This document shows, one piece after another, positions 46,216 through 56,746 of a DNA stretch of 64,000 nucleotides. The stretch is taken from assembly GCF_001625215.2 (NCBI RefSeq), contig NC_030387.2, forward strand, positions 35,363,606 through 35,427,605, given 5' to 3'. Each line of letters begins with the position of its first letter. Position 1 is the stretch's first letter. The position numbers were made by a program, and so were the translations under genes. The notes below the pieces were generated by a model. That model made no database searches. It was given only the letters and a program-made list of their open reading frames with translations, and had not been told where the DNA came from. The stretch comes from Daucus carota subsp. sativus. Taxonomy: Eukaryota > Streptophyta > Magnoliopsida > Apiales > Apiaceae.

Positions 46216-47122
46216 TTAGTTAAGGCTTCTACATTTGGACCCAGTTATATTAACTTTATTATATAAATAACAAGTCTATGCCTTTCATAGGTTTTTACCT
46301 AATTTTATAATTAAACACAGACACATCTAAGGATAGGGCATGGGTCGCTTGCGGGTCGGAGAATCTTATCTTCGCTTTCCATCCTAAATTTCAGATCGCT
46401 CTCCGAATGAGGATTATTTTCCTCCCACTCCCTCGTCCGGACGGAAAATGGGAATTTTCACGAAATTCGAGGAGTTCAACTTAAAAAAAATTCTAATATA
46501 ACTATTCAAAAATATAATTTTTAAATAAATTTATACAAATAAGTCAAAATATATAATATTTTTCTACTTTTATATAATATATCTTAATCACCAATTCAAA
46601 CTAATACTTACCTCTAATAAGAATTAAATATAAAACTACATTTATAATAATTAATATGCATTATAATATGAGATAATTTAATCAATAAAATGATAAAATT
46701 ATTTAAATTTATAAATATATATACAAATGTAATATATATATATATATTGTTAAAATCTTCTACAAATATTAATATATAAATATAATATTTATTTGTATTA
46801 TATATGAGAATTATGGAATTTCGGGAAGAAGAGACAATAATCCTCGAATTAGCAGCCCCGATCCACGAATATTTTTTTAAAAAATCCTCGATTTCCATCT
46901 TCTACTTGAAATTTTTCCAATTTCTTGATCCAGATAAAACCGCGATGGATGGGAAGGAGAGCAGAGAATTTCCATCACTAGACACGCCTGGTCAAAGACG
47001 AGGTTACAGAAAGAGGATTAAGAATATGACCATGTTTGATTTTCTCGAAAATTGCGGGCAATTGCGTGATTTTTATCGAAAATAAGGATCTATTTTCAGA
47101 TATGTTTTTTTACATTCACTTA

Positions 47123-47506
47123 GAGCAAGTCCAAGAGTGCCCTAAAATCATGTCCTAAATCAAAATTTAAGGCATTTGAAGTAAAATGGTGCTCCAACAA
47201 TGTCCTAGTGGGGCCTCAAAACACTAGGATATCTAACAAATACCTTATTTTTGAGGCACAATCATGCATGCCCTAAACTATTTCTATCAATAAAATATAA
47301 GCTTACTCACATTCCAACACACCTCTCTTCTCTTTCTTTTTCACTTCCCTCCAACAATAATTCAAATATACTATTATTTAAATAATAAGGCACAATAATA
47401 AGGCATATTGTTGGAGTTGTTGTATTAAAATAATGTCCTAAATCACTAGTACATTATTTTTTATTATATATATAGGGCACTTGCTAGGACATTGTTGGAC
47501 TTGCTC
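47123..47506. mobile_element. MITE with GAGCAAGTCCAA inverted ends
   Basis: The ends GAGCAAGTCCAA and TTGGACTTGCTC are inverted repeats. TTA precedes the left end and GTA follows the right, a possible decayed 3-bp target duplication. The interior repeats the words AGTGCCCTAAA, TGTCCTA and GGGCAC. Non-coding. Confidence 0.68.
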
Positions 47507-48164
47507 GTAGCTTTAGTATAACATATTTAATAAGTTTTCAGTATTCTTACAAAAATAGTTAATTATTTTCAGGAAAATATATACATTTTCTGTCAAGCAA
47601 CTTCATTCAGAGAGATATCATGAGCCAAGACCAATATGTAGAATACTTAAAGGTGGGAGTCAAACAGATGATACTATACCAGAGACACATGGCTCAACGG
47701 GACTTCAAATATACAATCCTGAATTCTGAATTAAAATAATTAAAATCAAACCCATTCCAATTCTTTTTGATTTGGCATCCAATGGAGTACACTAGTCCAT
47801 TTGTTAAAGTTCCTAAGGTAGATAATTGTCTTAGCAGCAGTAGATAAACAAACAAGAAAGAGTATATTCAAGAAGGACATTAAAAATATTACATGCATGC
47901 CAAGTCTGGTTGAATAAACGAAACACATAATTAACACAACGTTCAAATGACAAGGTTAGTTAAACCACATTCACAATATTAGTCATGCAGCTGCCTAGAA
48001 GAACACTCTTGTGTCGCTAACCTACCTCTTGAATTTCTGCATTACCCATCTAACTTGTCCTAAAAGATTTGTTTCGCACCAAATGCAACTCATCTGCTAT
48101 GAATACAAGCTCACAAGTTTTCTCCAACAACAAATCTTTTTTATCTTTTGCGCTTTAAGTTGTC

Positions 48165-48171
48165 TATATAT
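48165..48171 (+). promoter_or_regulatory. Candidate TATA box of the GDSL lipase gene
   Basis: TATATAT lies about 60 bp upstream of the ATG at 48231. Position fits a short leader; motif evidence only. Confidence 0.4.
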
Positions 48172-48230
48172 GTTATATTGTGCTGACCTATTGAAACATC
48201 AAAGTTTTGAGATTTTGCCATAGAAGAAAA

Positions 48231-49869
48231 ATGGACAGAAGTTATGCTAATGCTGCTGTGCTTGTATTTGTCATTGTCAATTTGAGTTTCATTGTGAGGG
48301 CCGATGACGACGATGATCTCAAGAATGGGGCTTCGTACATTTTTGGCGATTCTTTAGTTGATGCAGGAAATAATAACTATCTGCAGACATTGTCCAAGGC
48401 GGATATCAAACCAAATGGAATTGACTTCAAGGCTTCAAATGGAAATCCTACAGGCCGCTACACCAATGGCAGGACCATAGGCGACATTGTAGGTGAGTTT
48501 GATAATCACCTCAGTTCTCCTAAAACCTCAGAGTGCTGGGAGGAGTGCTTACCAGAATCATATTGTATTCTAACACATCACACCTGGTCATGCTATACAT
48601 ATAATTCGTTATCATGATTTATGACTAATCTATTTGTTTGTTGGTGGACACCTTTCCGAATACTTAGGGGAGGAACTAGGACAACCACACTACGCAGTGC
48701 CATTTCTGGCCCCAAATACTACTGGGAGGACTATACTGCATGGAGTTAATTATGCATCAGGAGGTGGTGGGATTATGAATGCCACTGGACGAATCTTTGT
48801 AAGTCAAATAAAAAAATTCATAATGATCTCATTATTATTGAGTTGAGGTTGATTAATGTTTGTGTTTCCAGGGAAATAATATATGTACTTCTTAAAGGCC
48901 TGTACAGGCTTAATGGTTGACAGAAAATAATAGCATTATTATTGTTTTGCAGGTTAACAGGCTTTCTATGGATATACAGATTGATTACTTCAACATTACC
49001 CGAAAGCAGATTGATAAATTGTTGGGTGCATCAAAGGCCAGAGATTTTATCATGAAAAAATCTATTTTCTCAATCACCGTCGGATCAAATGATTTTCTCA
49101 ACAATTATCTACTTCCAGTCCTCTCCATCGGAGCCAGAGTCTCAGAAACCCCTGATGCCTTCATCGACGATCTTCTGAATCAACTCAAGGGCCAACTCAC
49201 AGTAATCAGAATTATAAAACTCATTAGAACAAATACTCAAATTATAATCACCATTTGTTACTAAATTTTGATTTACTTGTGCAAACAGAGACTTTACAAG
49301 TTGGATGCCAGAAAATTCATTCTTGGGAATGTCGGACCACTGGGTTGCATTCCTTATCAGAAAACAATCAATCAGCTAAGTGAGAACCAGTGCGTGGAAT
49401 TACCAAATAAGCTGGCACTTCAATACAATGCTAAATTAAAAGACCTCGTCGCTCAATTAAACGACAACCTCCCAGGAGCCACATTTGTCCATGCAAATGT
49501 TTATGATCTGGTCATGGAAGTCATAACAAACTACGCAAAATATGGTCCGTAAACTGATTTTGACTTCACCATCATCATTAATCTAATGTCCGGGATATTA
49601 AATCATATGACTAAATCATGCTAATTCGATTCAACTTTTGTGCAGGATTCACGACAGCAAGTAGAGCTTGCTGTGGAAATGGAGGCCAATTCGCAGGTAT
49701 CATACCATGCGGACCAACATCTAGTATGTGCACGGATCGTGACAAGCATGTTTTCTGGGATCCTTATCATCCTAGCGAAGCTGCGAATATTATTATTGCC
49801 AAACAATTGCTTGATGGAGATGCTAAATACATCTCTCCCATGAATCTCAGGCAACTCAGAGATCTCTAA
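48231..49869 (+). CDS. GDSL esterase/lipase, secreted, five exons, 373 aa
   Basis: Plant GDSL (SGNH-hydrolase) ester hydrolase, closely resembling Arabidopsis At2g23540. Exons: 48231-48492, 48668-48798, 48953-49201, 49289-49544 and 49646-49869; the sum of 1122 nt closes in frame. A signal peptide (hydrophobic residues 8-22, likely cut near VRA/DD) directs secretion. Block I YIFGDSLVDAGNNNY carries the nucleophile Ser (about 41). Block II contains NYASGGGGI. Block III is TVGSNDFLNNY. Block V VFWDPYHPSEAAN gives catalytic Asp about 338 and His about 341. The NVGPLGCIPYQ and CCGNGGQ motifs are family-typical. Exon 4 uses a GTCCGT donor, slightly unusual but supported by frame and homology. Likely acts on esters in the cell wall or apoplast; substrate unknown. 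Its place beside the CDCA7-like genes matches Arabidopsis order. Confidence 0.93.
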
Positions 49870-50328
49870 ATTTTTATCTCCTAATTTGGTGGCAGTTTGT
49901 AACTGGTTTTCTTGTATACCTTTTTATTCTGAATGGATTTTAATTTGTTAATTGTTGGATATAGATATATACTTCCGTTTGTTCCAGAATCCAAATGTTT
50001 GTTTGTGAATTTTAGTAAAGAGAAGCAAAGAAATATGCATGAAATTTAGCTGAAGATAGAGCTAGTACGTACATACAGCTTGGAGTTTAAGCTATTGAGA
50101 AGTTTTATATTCATTACGTGACATAAATATATTCCGTTTGCAACAAGTTCTCGTGTTGTTCACCTGCAAAGGAACTAACATATGTTGTAATCCTACTATT
50201 GCTCAGTTGTAAAAATCGGTAATATTCATCGGGGTACTCGAAAATTGGAGGTCAAATATATCGGATTTAAGTCAAATACTCGAACACTGAATCAAAATTT
50301 GGAAAATTAGTTAGATTCTAAAAACGTA

Positions 50329-50558
50329 CTCCCTCTTTTCCAAAATGATAATCACTTTGATTATGTGCACGTAATCTAAGATGTAAAAAAATATATTCCT
50401 ACACGTTATTTTTGAAAAAAAAAATCCCGAATAAAAGTTTAACATTTCTATTTTTATTCAGGAAAAATTTTGAAAAAAAATATGTAGAAATACATTTTTT
50501 TACAATTCAAAATACGTGTAAAAAGTCAAAACGATTATTATTTTGAAATATGAAAGAG
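50329..50558. mobile_element. Degenerate Stowaway-like MITE
   Basis: The left end CTCCCTCTTTTCCAAAATG follows TA. The right end CATTT-like ATTTTGAAATATGAAAGAG is a decayed inverted copy. Subterminal GATAATCACTTTG and CAAAACGATTATTA also pair. About 230 bp. Confidence 0.55.
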
Positions 50559-50634
50559 TTACGTAATTGATTACCGATTTATAAAATTTATAACATTGTT
50601 GTTATTTGGTCTTTCTTTAGAAGGATGTTGAACC

Positions 50635-51647
50635 GAATAATTAACCGGCCAAGAGATGATGTCTTATTCCTTATTAATCCCAATATTAAAACACAATTTT
50701 GTAAATGATATTCCACACTATCACTAGGGCTGCAAAATACCATCTGCTCAAGTATCGGATAATATTATTTTTAGTTTGTCCAGATTTAGGTTTAGAATCA
50801 TATTATTCGGATATAAATCGATCCTGGGTATTTGAGGTCTGGATCTAAACCAAATATGATCCAGTATCATATTTTATATATATTTTAACCGGGTAGTTTA
50901 TGATCTATCGAATATGAGCCGGATATGATCTACTAACATTAAGTATCATTATTATTTCAATTATTCAAATAATTATCATTTAGTCTATGTAAACATAATA
51001 TTATAAAATATAATAATTTTAAATTAAAATTTATAATTATATGTTGGTATATATCATTTATTAAATATATATGAAGATAATAAGCATTATCACATTAAGT
51101 AAATCATATTTTATGAAGATATAAACTTAAATAAGATATTAAAATTTTATAAAATGATGACTATTTACTTACAAATGTGATAGATTTATAATATAATATG
51201 TATATGAGTTCGAATCAAATATGAACCGTGGATCATATTCGGGTATTCGGGTAGGATCATATTATGAAAAATTATATGATACCGAATCTGAGCGGGTATA
51301 GATGTGCTCGTATCCGGGATCATATAATATACGAGCTTAATTTTTCCGCCAGATTTGGATCGTTTTCAAAACGGATATGAGACATGTATAATATTTTTCA
51401 AGTCGGATATAAGCCGAGACACCGGATAGTCCGTATCGATTATCAGCCCTAACTATCATTACCCAGGTTCATTAATTTTAAATCAAACATTTTCTGATAA
51501 CTAGAAATGAATAATTAACCCGCCTAAGCAATGATGACTTCCGAATAATGATGTTATCAATCCAAATATTAACACGTAGGGCGTAGCTTTCTAAATGATG
51601 TTTCAGACTATCACTAACGAGATTCATTAATTTTAAATCGAACATCC
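50635..51647. repeat. Tandem duplication flanking and containing the hAT element
   Basis: Unit 1 starts GAATAATTAACCGGCC (50635), is split by the hAT element, and ends near 51490. Unit 2 starts GAATAATTAACCCGCC (51509) and ends near 51647. Shared landmarks: CCAATATTAA, GTAAATGAT or CTAAATGAT, ACTATCA, TTCATTAATTTTAAATC. The units differ by small indels. Confidence 0.75.
50725..51451. mobile_element. Non-autonomous hAT-like element, 727 bp, inserted in a duplicated sequence
   Basis: The ends are TAGGGCTG and CAGCCCTA. An 8-bp target duplication ACTATCAC / ACTATCAT (one mismatch) flanks the element (50717-50724 and 51452-51459). A second copy of the host sequence at 51509-51647 has a single ACTATCAC and no element, and serves as the empty site. 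The interior has GATCATATT- and CGGATAT-type words in both directions and no transposase. Confidence 0.82.
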
Positions 51648-54554
51648 AAAAAATGTGAACTCAACATTTTCCCCTGACGTCAATATATAAAAATGTCAAT
51701 TAATCTCTTTATAAAAGAACCTGATCCTCCATGTCCCCAGCACCACAACTTAGTAGTCAGCAGTATCATGATATATGTCCATATTTAAGTCATTTGTATT
51801 CGAAAATTGGCAATGTAGCATGCACAAGTATCCTGACCATATGTACAATGATAAGACTACAGTAACACATGCATGGTGAAAAAATGATGGGACCAGAAGA
51901 AGAGTGAGAAAGAGCCAAACAGAAGAATCTATTCCTAAGGGAATAATGCCAAGAGGAAAGAGTCCAACAACAAAAGAAACTGCACTCTGTCAACCATAAA
52001 TTTTACATAATGTATTTGTGTGTATATGTCTGCTTAGAATTGGGAATACTCCTTCCCCAAACAGTTGTGAGAATAGCAGACCAGCACACATAGCCAACAA
52101 AGTCTGTGTGTGTACTATTATTAACAACCACTCCAAATTAACCGGTTTTTTAGCCTCCAGATAGAGAGTAGTGTAGTAAAATAATGTTAAAAAAAGATTA
52201 TAGATGATGATGACTTGTCAGCCTCAAGTGCATCTTCCACACTCAACAACAATTAAAAGACAGAAAATGTAAGTGTTTATATATATGGTAAAAAAAAGAA
52301 AGAGGACATGAAAATGTTGTTGTGCCATGGACATGATAAAGAAACGACGACTACCACCTCTTAGCAGAGCTGCTAGGGTGGTTCAGAAGACTGACCGCGC
52401 GTGCCAGTCAGTATTCTTGCTATTGTCCGACCACTTGGGCATCTGTCATTTTCTTGAATAAGTGTCGCTCTAGTCTTGCCATTTCTTCTTTATAATTTGT
52501 TGTCAAATCACATTGTTTAGTTACTTCTCCATCAGTATTATTATCCTGACGAAATCAGAATTTCAAACTCAAACTCAAATTGAATAACTAAATTCACCTC
52601 GAGTTTCTAAAATTTGATTATAACCTAAAATTTAGTAAACTCTTCATTTTTTTTATACTTCTCTCATTTGATATGTCGGAACTGTTAATGACATGAGATA
52701 AATTACTAATTTACGTCCAATCTATAAGATTAAATATATTCATGAGTGATCTTGTTGAATTCGTATTTACGGTATTTTAATACAGTGAAATTTTTATATT
52801 TAAAATTAATTAATATGAAATTAAAGATATTAACGATCAAAAATATGTGTTGGCAAGCGTGATAAAAAGAAACATGAAAAATATTATGGGACGAAGGGAG
52901 TAGTCTTTTACTAATTTTCGAGTCGGTTTGAGATTTATTACACACGTAGATTCTTAATTTTGTAGCTCGAAGGCAAACATTACATTCCACCGAAAATATT
53001 ATAGTAAAATGAAGAAGGCATGAAAAAGAAGAGGTGCAGCGAAAAGTCAGGCAAGAAAAACAGGGAGCATAGTACGGAGGAAGTGTGAAGTAGAAAAAGA
53101 GAAAGAAATAGAACGGATGGGATGTGATGGGGGGCGGTGGAGAATCTTGGAAACAAGGAAAACGACGGATCCGTAATCAGGGGAGAGGCGAGAGTAGCAA
53201 TCCAATAATTGCACCCCCACGCTAACCCGACACTTCTCATCATTCTGTCTCTGTACCCCTCACTCTCACTCTCTTACACTCCGGTTTTTACCTATCAGTC
53301 CCTCCTCACGTTCATTATTTGCCAGCCCTGCGTGTAGTTTGTGTTGAGTTGTTAATCTAAGGGATGTTTGACAGAAGCATAAGCTGACTGAAGTTGTTTC
53401 TGGCTTCTACTTCTCCTAATTCGTTTGTGTAAATGAGTATAATCACTTTTAAGTCGAGAATACTAATCTTTGGTTTAATCAAAAAATCACTTTTTTTAAA
53501 TTAACCCAAACGGCTCCTAAATATCTAAGTCAAGATCATAAATGAAGTTCGATAAGCTCGGTTTGATATTTAAATAAACATAACTACAAAAATCAATAAG
53601 ACGGTCTGATGAATTTACTTGCAAAAATTAATATGGGTCTGGTGTCAAATTCAAATGCGAATTCCATGGCAAAAATAATTCATGCAGTACATATTTATGT
53701 ACCTGCAGCATCGTCTTGATGAGCTCAACAGCCTTTTTTATAAACAATTCTTGTATTTACTAGAGTCAAAACTGTATAATTGCACTACACAGTAAGGACA
53801 CAAAATGTTTATGAAACATGAATTCTAACTTAATTATGCTTTCCTTGCCACAGTTGCCACTTGCCAGGCCGTATTTATATATGGGTCCTTGTGGACCAGC
53901 TTATATCCTGAATCTCTAGCATAATTACCCAATGTAATTATGCAGTCCTCGTTGATGATTAGTAGTCATTCATAGTAATTATTTGTTTAATTAAGTGCGC
54001 ACACGTGTTATTGACAATCATGCCTCGTTACCAATAATATCATCGATGGCTCTTCCACTCGGATTTAAATAAACTTATTTCTCGAAAGTTAGGCCAAGAT
54101 GCAAACAAATTTATAAACTTTAGTTTCTACTTTCCCACGGTGTATATAATATACGCTTTTGCACTCTTTAATCTATCACCATTTACTGCTTTTGTACTCT
54201 TGATCATACTGTTTCTCTATTGAATTACTACTTGCATGCATAACTTAACAGGATTATACTGTATTTGGTTCTACTCCGTGTCATGTGTACGCTCATATCT
54301 TTCACTATTTCACATTTCACCTCTCGTCTCAAAATAAGGGTTTATTATCTGTAAATATATGTTTGAGAATTGTGAGAAACCGAAAAATGACCGTAAAATA
54401 TCCATCTCGTACCTCATCGATGAGGTAGTTTTGTTAAATTGTAAAAAAATGTTAGTATAAAATATATACCGATGCTTATGTATTGTATCAAGGTGAAAGA
54501 TGTATACGTTTCATATGCAGGGATATAATTATACAAAACCAATACGTACGTACG

Positions 54555-54566
54555 CATGCATGCATG
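54555..54566 (+). promoter_or_regulatory. Overlapping RY motifs (CATGCATG) upstream of the Dof gene
   Basis: CATGCATGCATG, preceded by ACGTACGTAC, lies about 330 bp upstream of the Dof ATG. CATGCA is the RY element recognised by B3 factors of the ABI3/FUS3 type. A binding role here is only inferred. Confidence 0.35.
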
Positions 54567-54769
54567 TATCTAATGAGAGAAGAGGGCTAGGCAGCAAAGG
54601 CTGTGTCGACCCCTAGCCGACTGAAAAATGTGTCTCTATTTACAGAAACTACATTTTTAAAGCTGCCTGCTCCTACTAATTTGCTTTTTGTAAGTAACCC
54701 TCACACCCCCTCTTTTATGCTTATGCTTCTGCTTGCTTCCTTCTCTACAAGACAGAATCTCTCTTTATC

Positions 54770-54793
54770 TCCCTCCCTCTCTCTCTCTCTCTG
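54770..54793 (+). repeat. CT-rich tract and (CT)n microsatellite in the likely 5' leader of the Dof gene
   Basis: TCCCTCCC followed by about nine CT dinucleotides lies 100 bp before the Dof start codon. Pyrimidine tracts here are typical of plant 5' leaders. Confidence 0.85.
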
Positions 54794-54894
54794 AGCCCCC
54801 TCCATAAAATCCCCTCTACCATCCAAAAAGCAACACTGCCCCCCACACTCCACACTTCCATTCCTCACAGAACATTCATCAAACACTTGCAGCA

Positions 54895-55584
54895 ATGCCC
54901 CCAGAAACAAGTGATCATCGACGATCAACAAAGCCACAGCAACTGGGTGGCGCGCCACCTCCCGAACCAGAACACCTCCCCTGTCCCCGCTGTGACTCCA
55001 CCAACACCAAGTTCTGCTACTACAACAACTACAACTTCTCTCAGCCTCGTCACTTCTGCAAAGCCTGTAGGCGTTACTGGACTCACGGTGGCACTCTCCG
55101 CGACATCCCTGTCGGCGGCGGTAGCCGCAAGAATGCCAAGCGTTCCCGGCCTTCTTCTTCCATTTTCGCCACTTCTGGCCAGGACTACCGCCACCTCCCC
55201 GCCGCCGCCACCCCCATTTTCCTCCCCCTCTCCGGCGGTGATCATGGTGGGTCCCTCCCTTTTATGAGCGACGTTAAGCAGGGTTATAACATGTGTGGCA
55301 GCTTCACTTCGCTATTGAATCAAGGGCCTGGGCTTTTGAGTCTTGGTGGGTTTGGGCTTGGGATCGGCCATCATGGGTTTGAAGATATGGGCTTTGGGCT
55401 TGGAAGAGCCTCTGTCTGGCCGTTTGCTGGCGTCGGAGACGGTGGCGATAACGGCGGAGGTGGCGGCGGACATGTGATGGGGAACACGTGGCAGCTTGAG
55501 AGTGGCGAAAGTGGGTTTGGGAGTGGAGATTGTTTTACTTTGCCGGATCTTGCTATTTCAACCCCAGGAAATGCAATGAAGTGA
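54895..55584 (+). CDS. Dof zinc-finger transcription factor, single exon, 229 aa
   Basis: Plant-specific Dof (one C2C2 finger) nuclear regulator that binds AAAG cores. The Dof domain begins at residue 30: [34 protein letters not shown] and [18 protein letters not shown]. The four zinc ligands are C30, C33, C55 and C58 (C-X2-C-X21-C-X2-C). The [13 protein letters not shown] version resembles Arabidopsis DOF3.1/ADOF-type proteins. The rest is Ser/Pro-rich and then Gly-rich (a run near [13 protein letters not shown]), without other domains. The ATG at 54895 is the first in frame after stop codons and is close to the CT-rich leader. GC content is well above the surroundings, as usual for a coding exon of this class. 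No intron is needed. Confidence 0.95.
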   Translation: MPPETSDHRRSTKPQQLGGAPPPEPEHLPCPRCDSTNTKFCYYNNYNFSQPRHFCKACRRYWTHGGTLRDIPVGGGSRKNAKRSRPSSSIFATSGQDYRHLPAAATPIFLPLSGGDHGGSLPFMSDVKQGYNMCGSFTSLLNQGPGLLSLGGFGLGIGHHGFEDMGFGLGRASVWPFAGVGDGGDNGGGGGGHVMGNTWQLESGESGFGSGDCFTLPDLAISTPGNAMK

Positions 55585-56746
55585 TTATTATGTTTGTTAT
55601 TACAATGTGTTTTTAATCAGTGTCGTGTAATGGTTCAATCATATCAGGTTATGTGGTTTAAGCCAGGCAGCCTCATGTATTAGCAACCCAAGTTATGTTC
55701 AGTGCAATCACATAAACCTTAATTTAAATTTAAACTTGTCCATTTCATTTGCATAAAATAATGATTTATAAATTGGTTCACAGCATTGTCACAGACTTGC
55801 AGCTTAACATCAGATAATAATTAAACAGTTGCTCAACTGTCAATTTTCTTAGTTACATCAATCACACATTTTACCCATCCACTTAAAGCGGAAGTTCTAT
55901 TTTGGTGTAGGTTGATTACAGGAACGACACGCCTTAAAACAATTTATAACTCAATTTATCTTATTTTTCAAAAGTAAGTCACTTATTTATAAGAAAAATA
56001 TATAAATATATATTTTTTCTGAAGACAGTAATGTATTTGTGCAAATAAGAAAGGTTAAACACTTCTTTAAAATTTATGTGTAAATATGAATTTTTTTCCC
56101 GAAATAAAGATATGCCTACCATGCACGGTATCTGTTGGCAAATTTCAACTTATAAGTCACAACTTACGGCATAATTAGAACCAGTTGCTTAATCTTAATC
56201 TCGCAGTGTACCTGGGGAATAAAACTTTCCACTGACATTGCAATGGGCGATTTTCCTGTCGCAGTGCAAGGGTGGAACTGGGAAACAAAACTTTCCTGTG
56301 ACATTGCAATGAACCAGTACCACATTAACTTCTCACTTCTCAGGGTTTTCATTCCATCAGTCTTCGGGTTATCTGTTACCAAAGAAGAACCCCGTCATTA
56401 ACTGTACAGCTAATGCAAGATCAGGATCATTGAGGACCTTCTGTAAATTCTGGCTGCACTTGCCCACCTGTAACACCACCAAAACCTTGTAAATGTTCAA
56501 GGTATGGGAGTATTACAGACTTACAGTGGTAATAGGATGTTTTCCTCAATCAAATTTGACAAACCATCTAGCTGTATAAGTTCAAGAACCCTTACATGCT
56601 AGTGGACTCATCCTTGTTGAACTGTGTCTTGACAACATATGCTGGTCTACTGGTCTGGAAAATATAATTTGTTTAAGGTTTAATCATTTGCCGACCAGCT
56701 AATAGATATGAACCTTGTTTCCACTTTCATTCCACACATTCAAAAA
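55585..56746. other. Intergenic region between the convergent Dof and PPR genes
   Basis: Contains the 3' ends of both genes. A 56210-56310 stretch repeats GGAATAAAACTTTCC / GGAAACAAAACTTTCC with TGACATTGCAATG, a roughly 75-bp direct duplication. No gene is seen. Confidence 0.6.

Larger units (their letters stand above)
46221..48230. other. Intergenic region upstream of the GDSL lipase gene
   Basis: AT-rich. It holds a MITE (47123-47506) and the promoter of the lipase gene. A 46330-46450 patch and a 46800-47080 patch are less AT-rich but show no coding motif. The 93-codon ORF at 46804-47085 has no recognisable domain. Confidence 0.55.
49870..54894. other. Intergenic region between the GDSL lipase and Dof genes
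   Basis: Five kilobases without a gene I can support. It contains the lipase 3' UTR, a Stowaway-like MITE (50329-50558), a hAT element in a duplicated sequence (50635-51647), a weaker Stowaway-like trace with GGGACGAAGGGAGTAG near 52890, and the Dof promoter. ORFs at 51790-51993, 52730-52990 and 52980-53243 (minus) lack domain motifs. Confidence 0.55.

Noticed and set aside
46804..47085. 93-codon plus-strand ORF
   Set aside because: No recognisable domain, no splice partners and no conserved start context; left as intergenic.
52375..52445. GC-richer patch (gaccgcgcgtgccagtc) considered as a microRNA hairpin
   Set aside because: No extended complementary arm was found within 200 bases.
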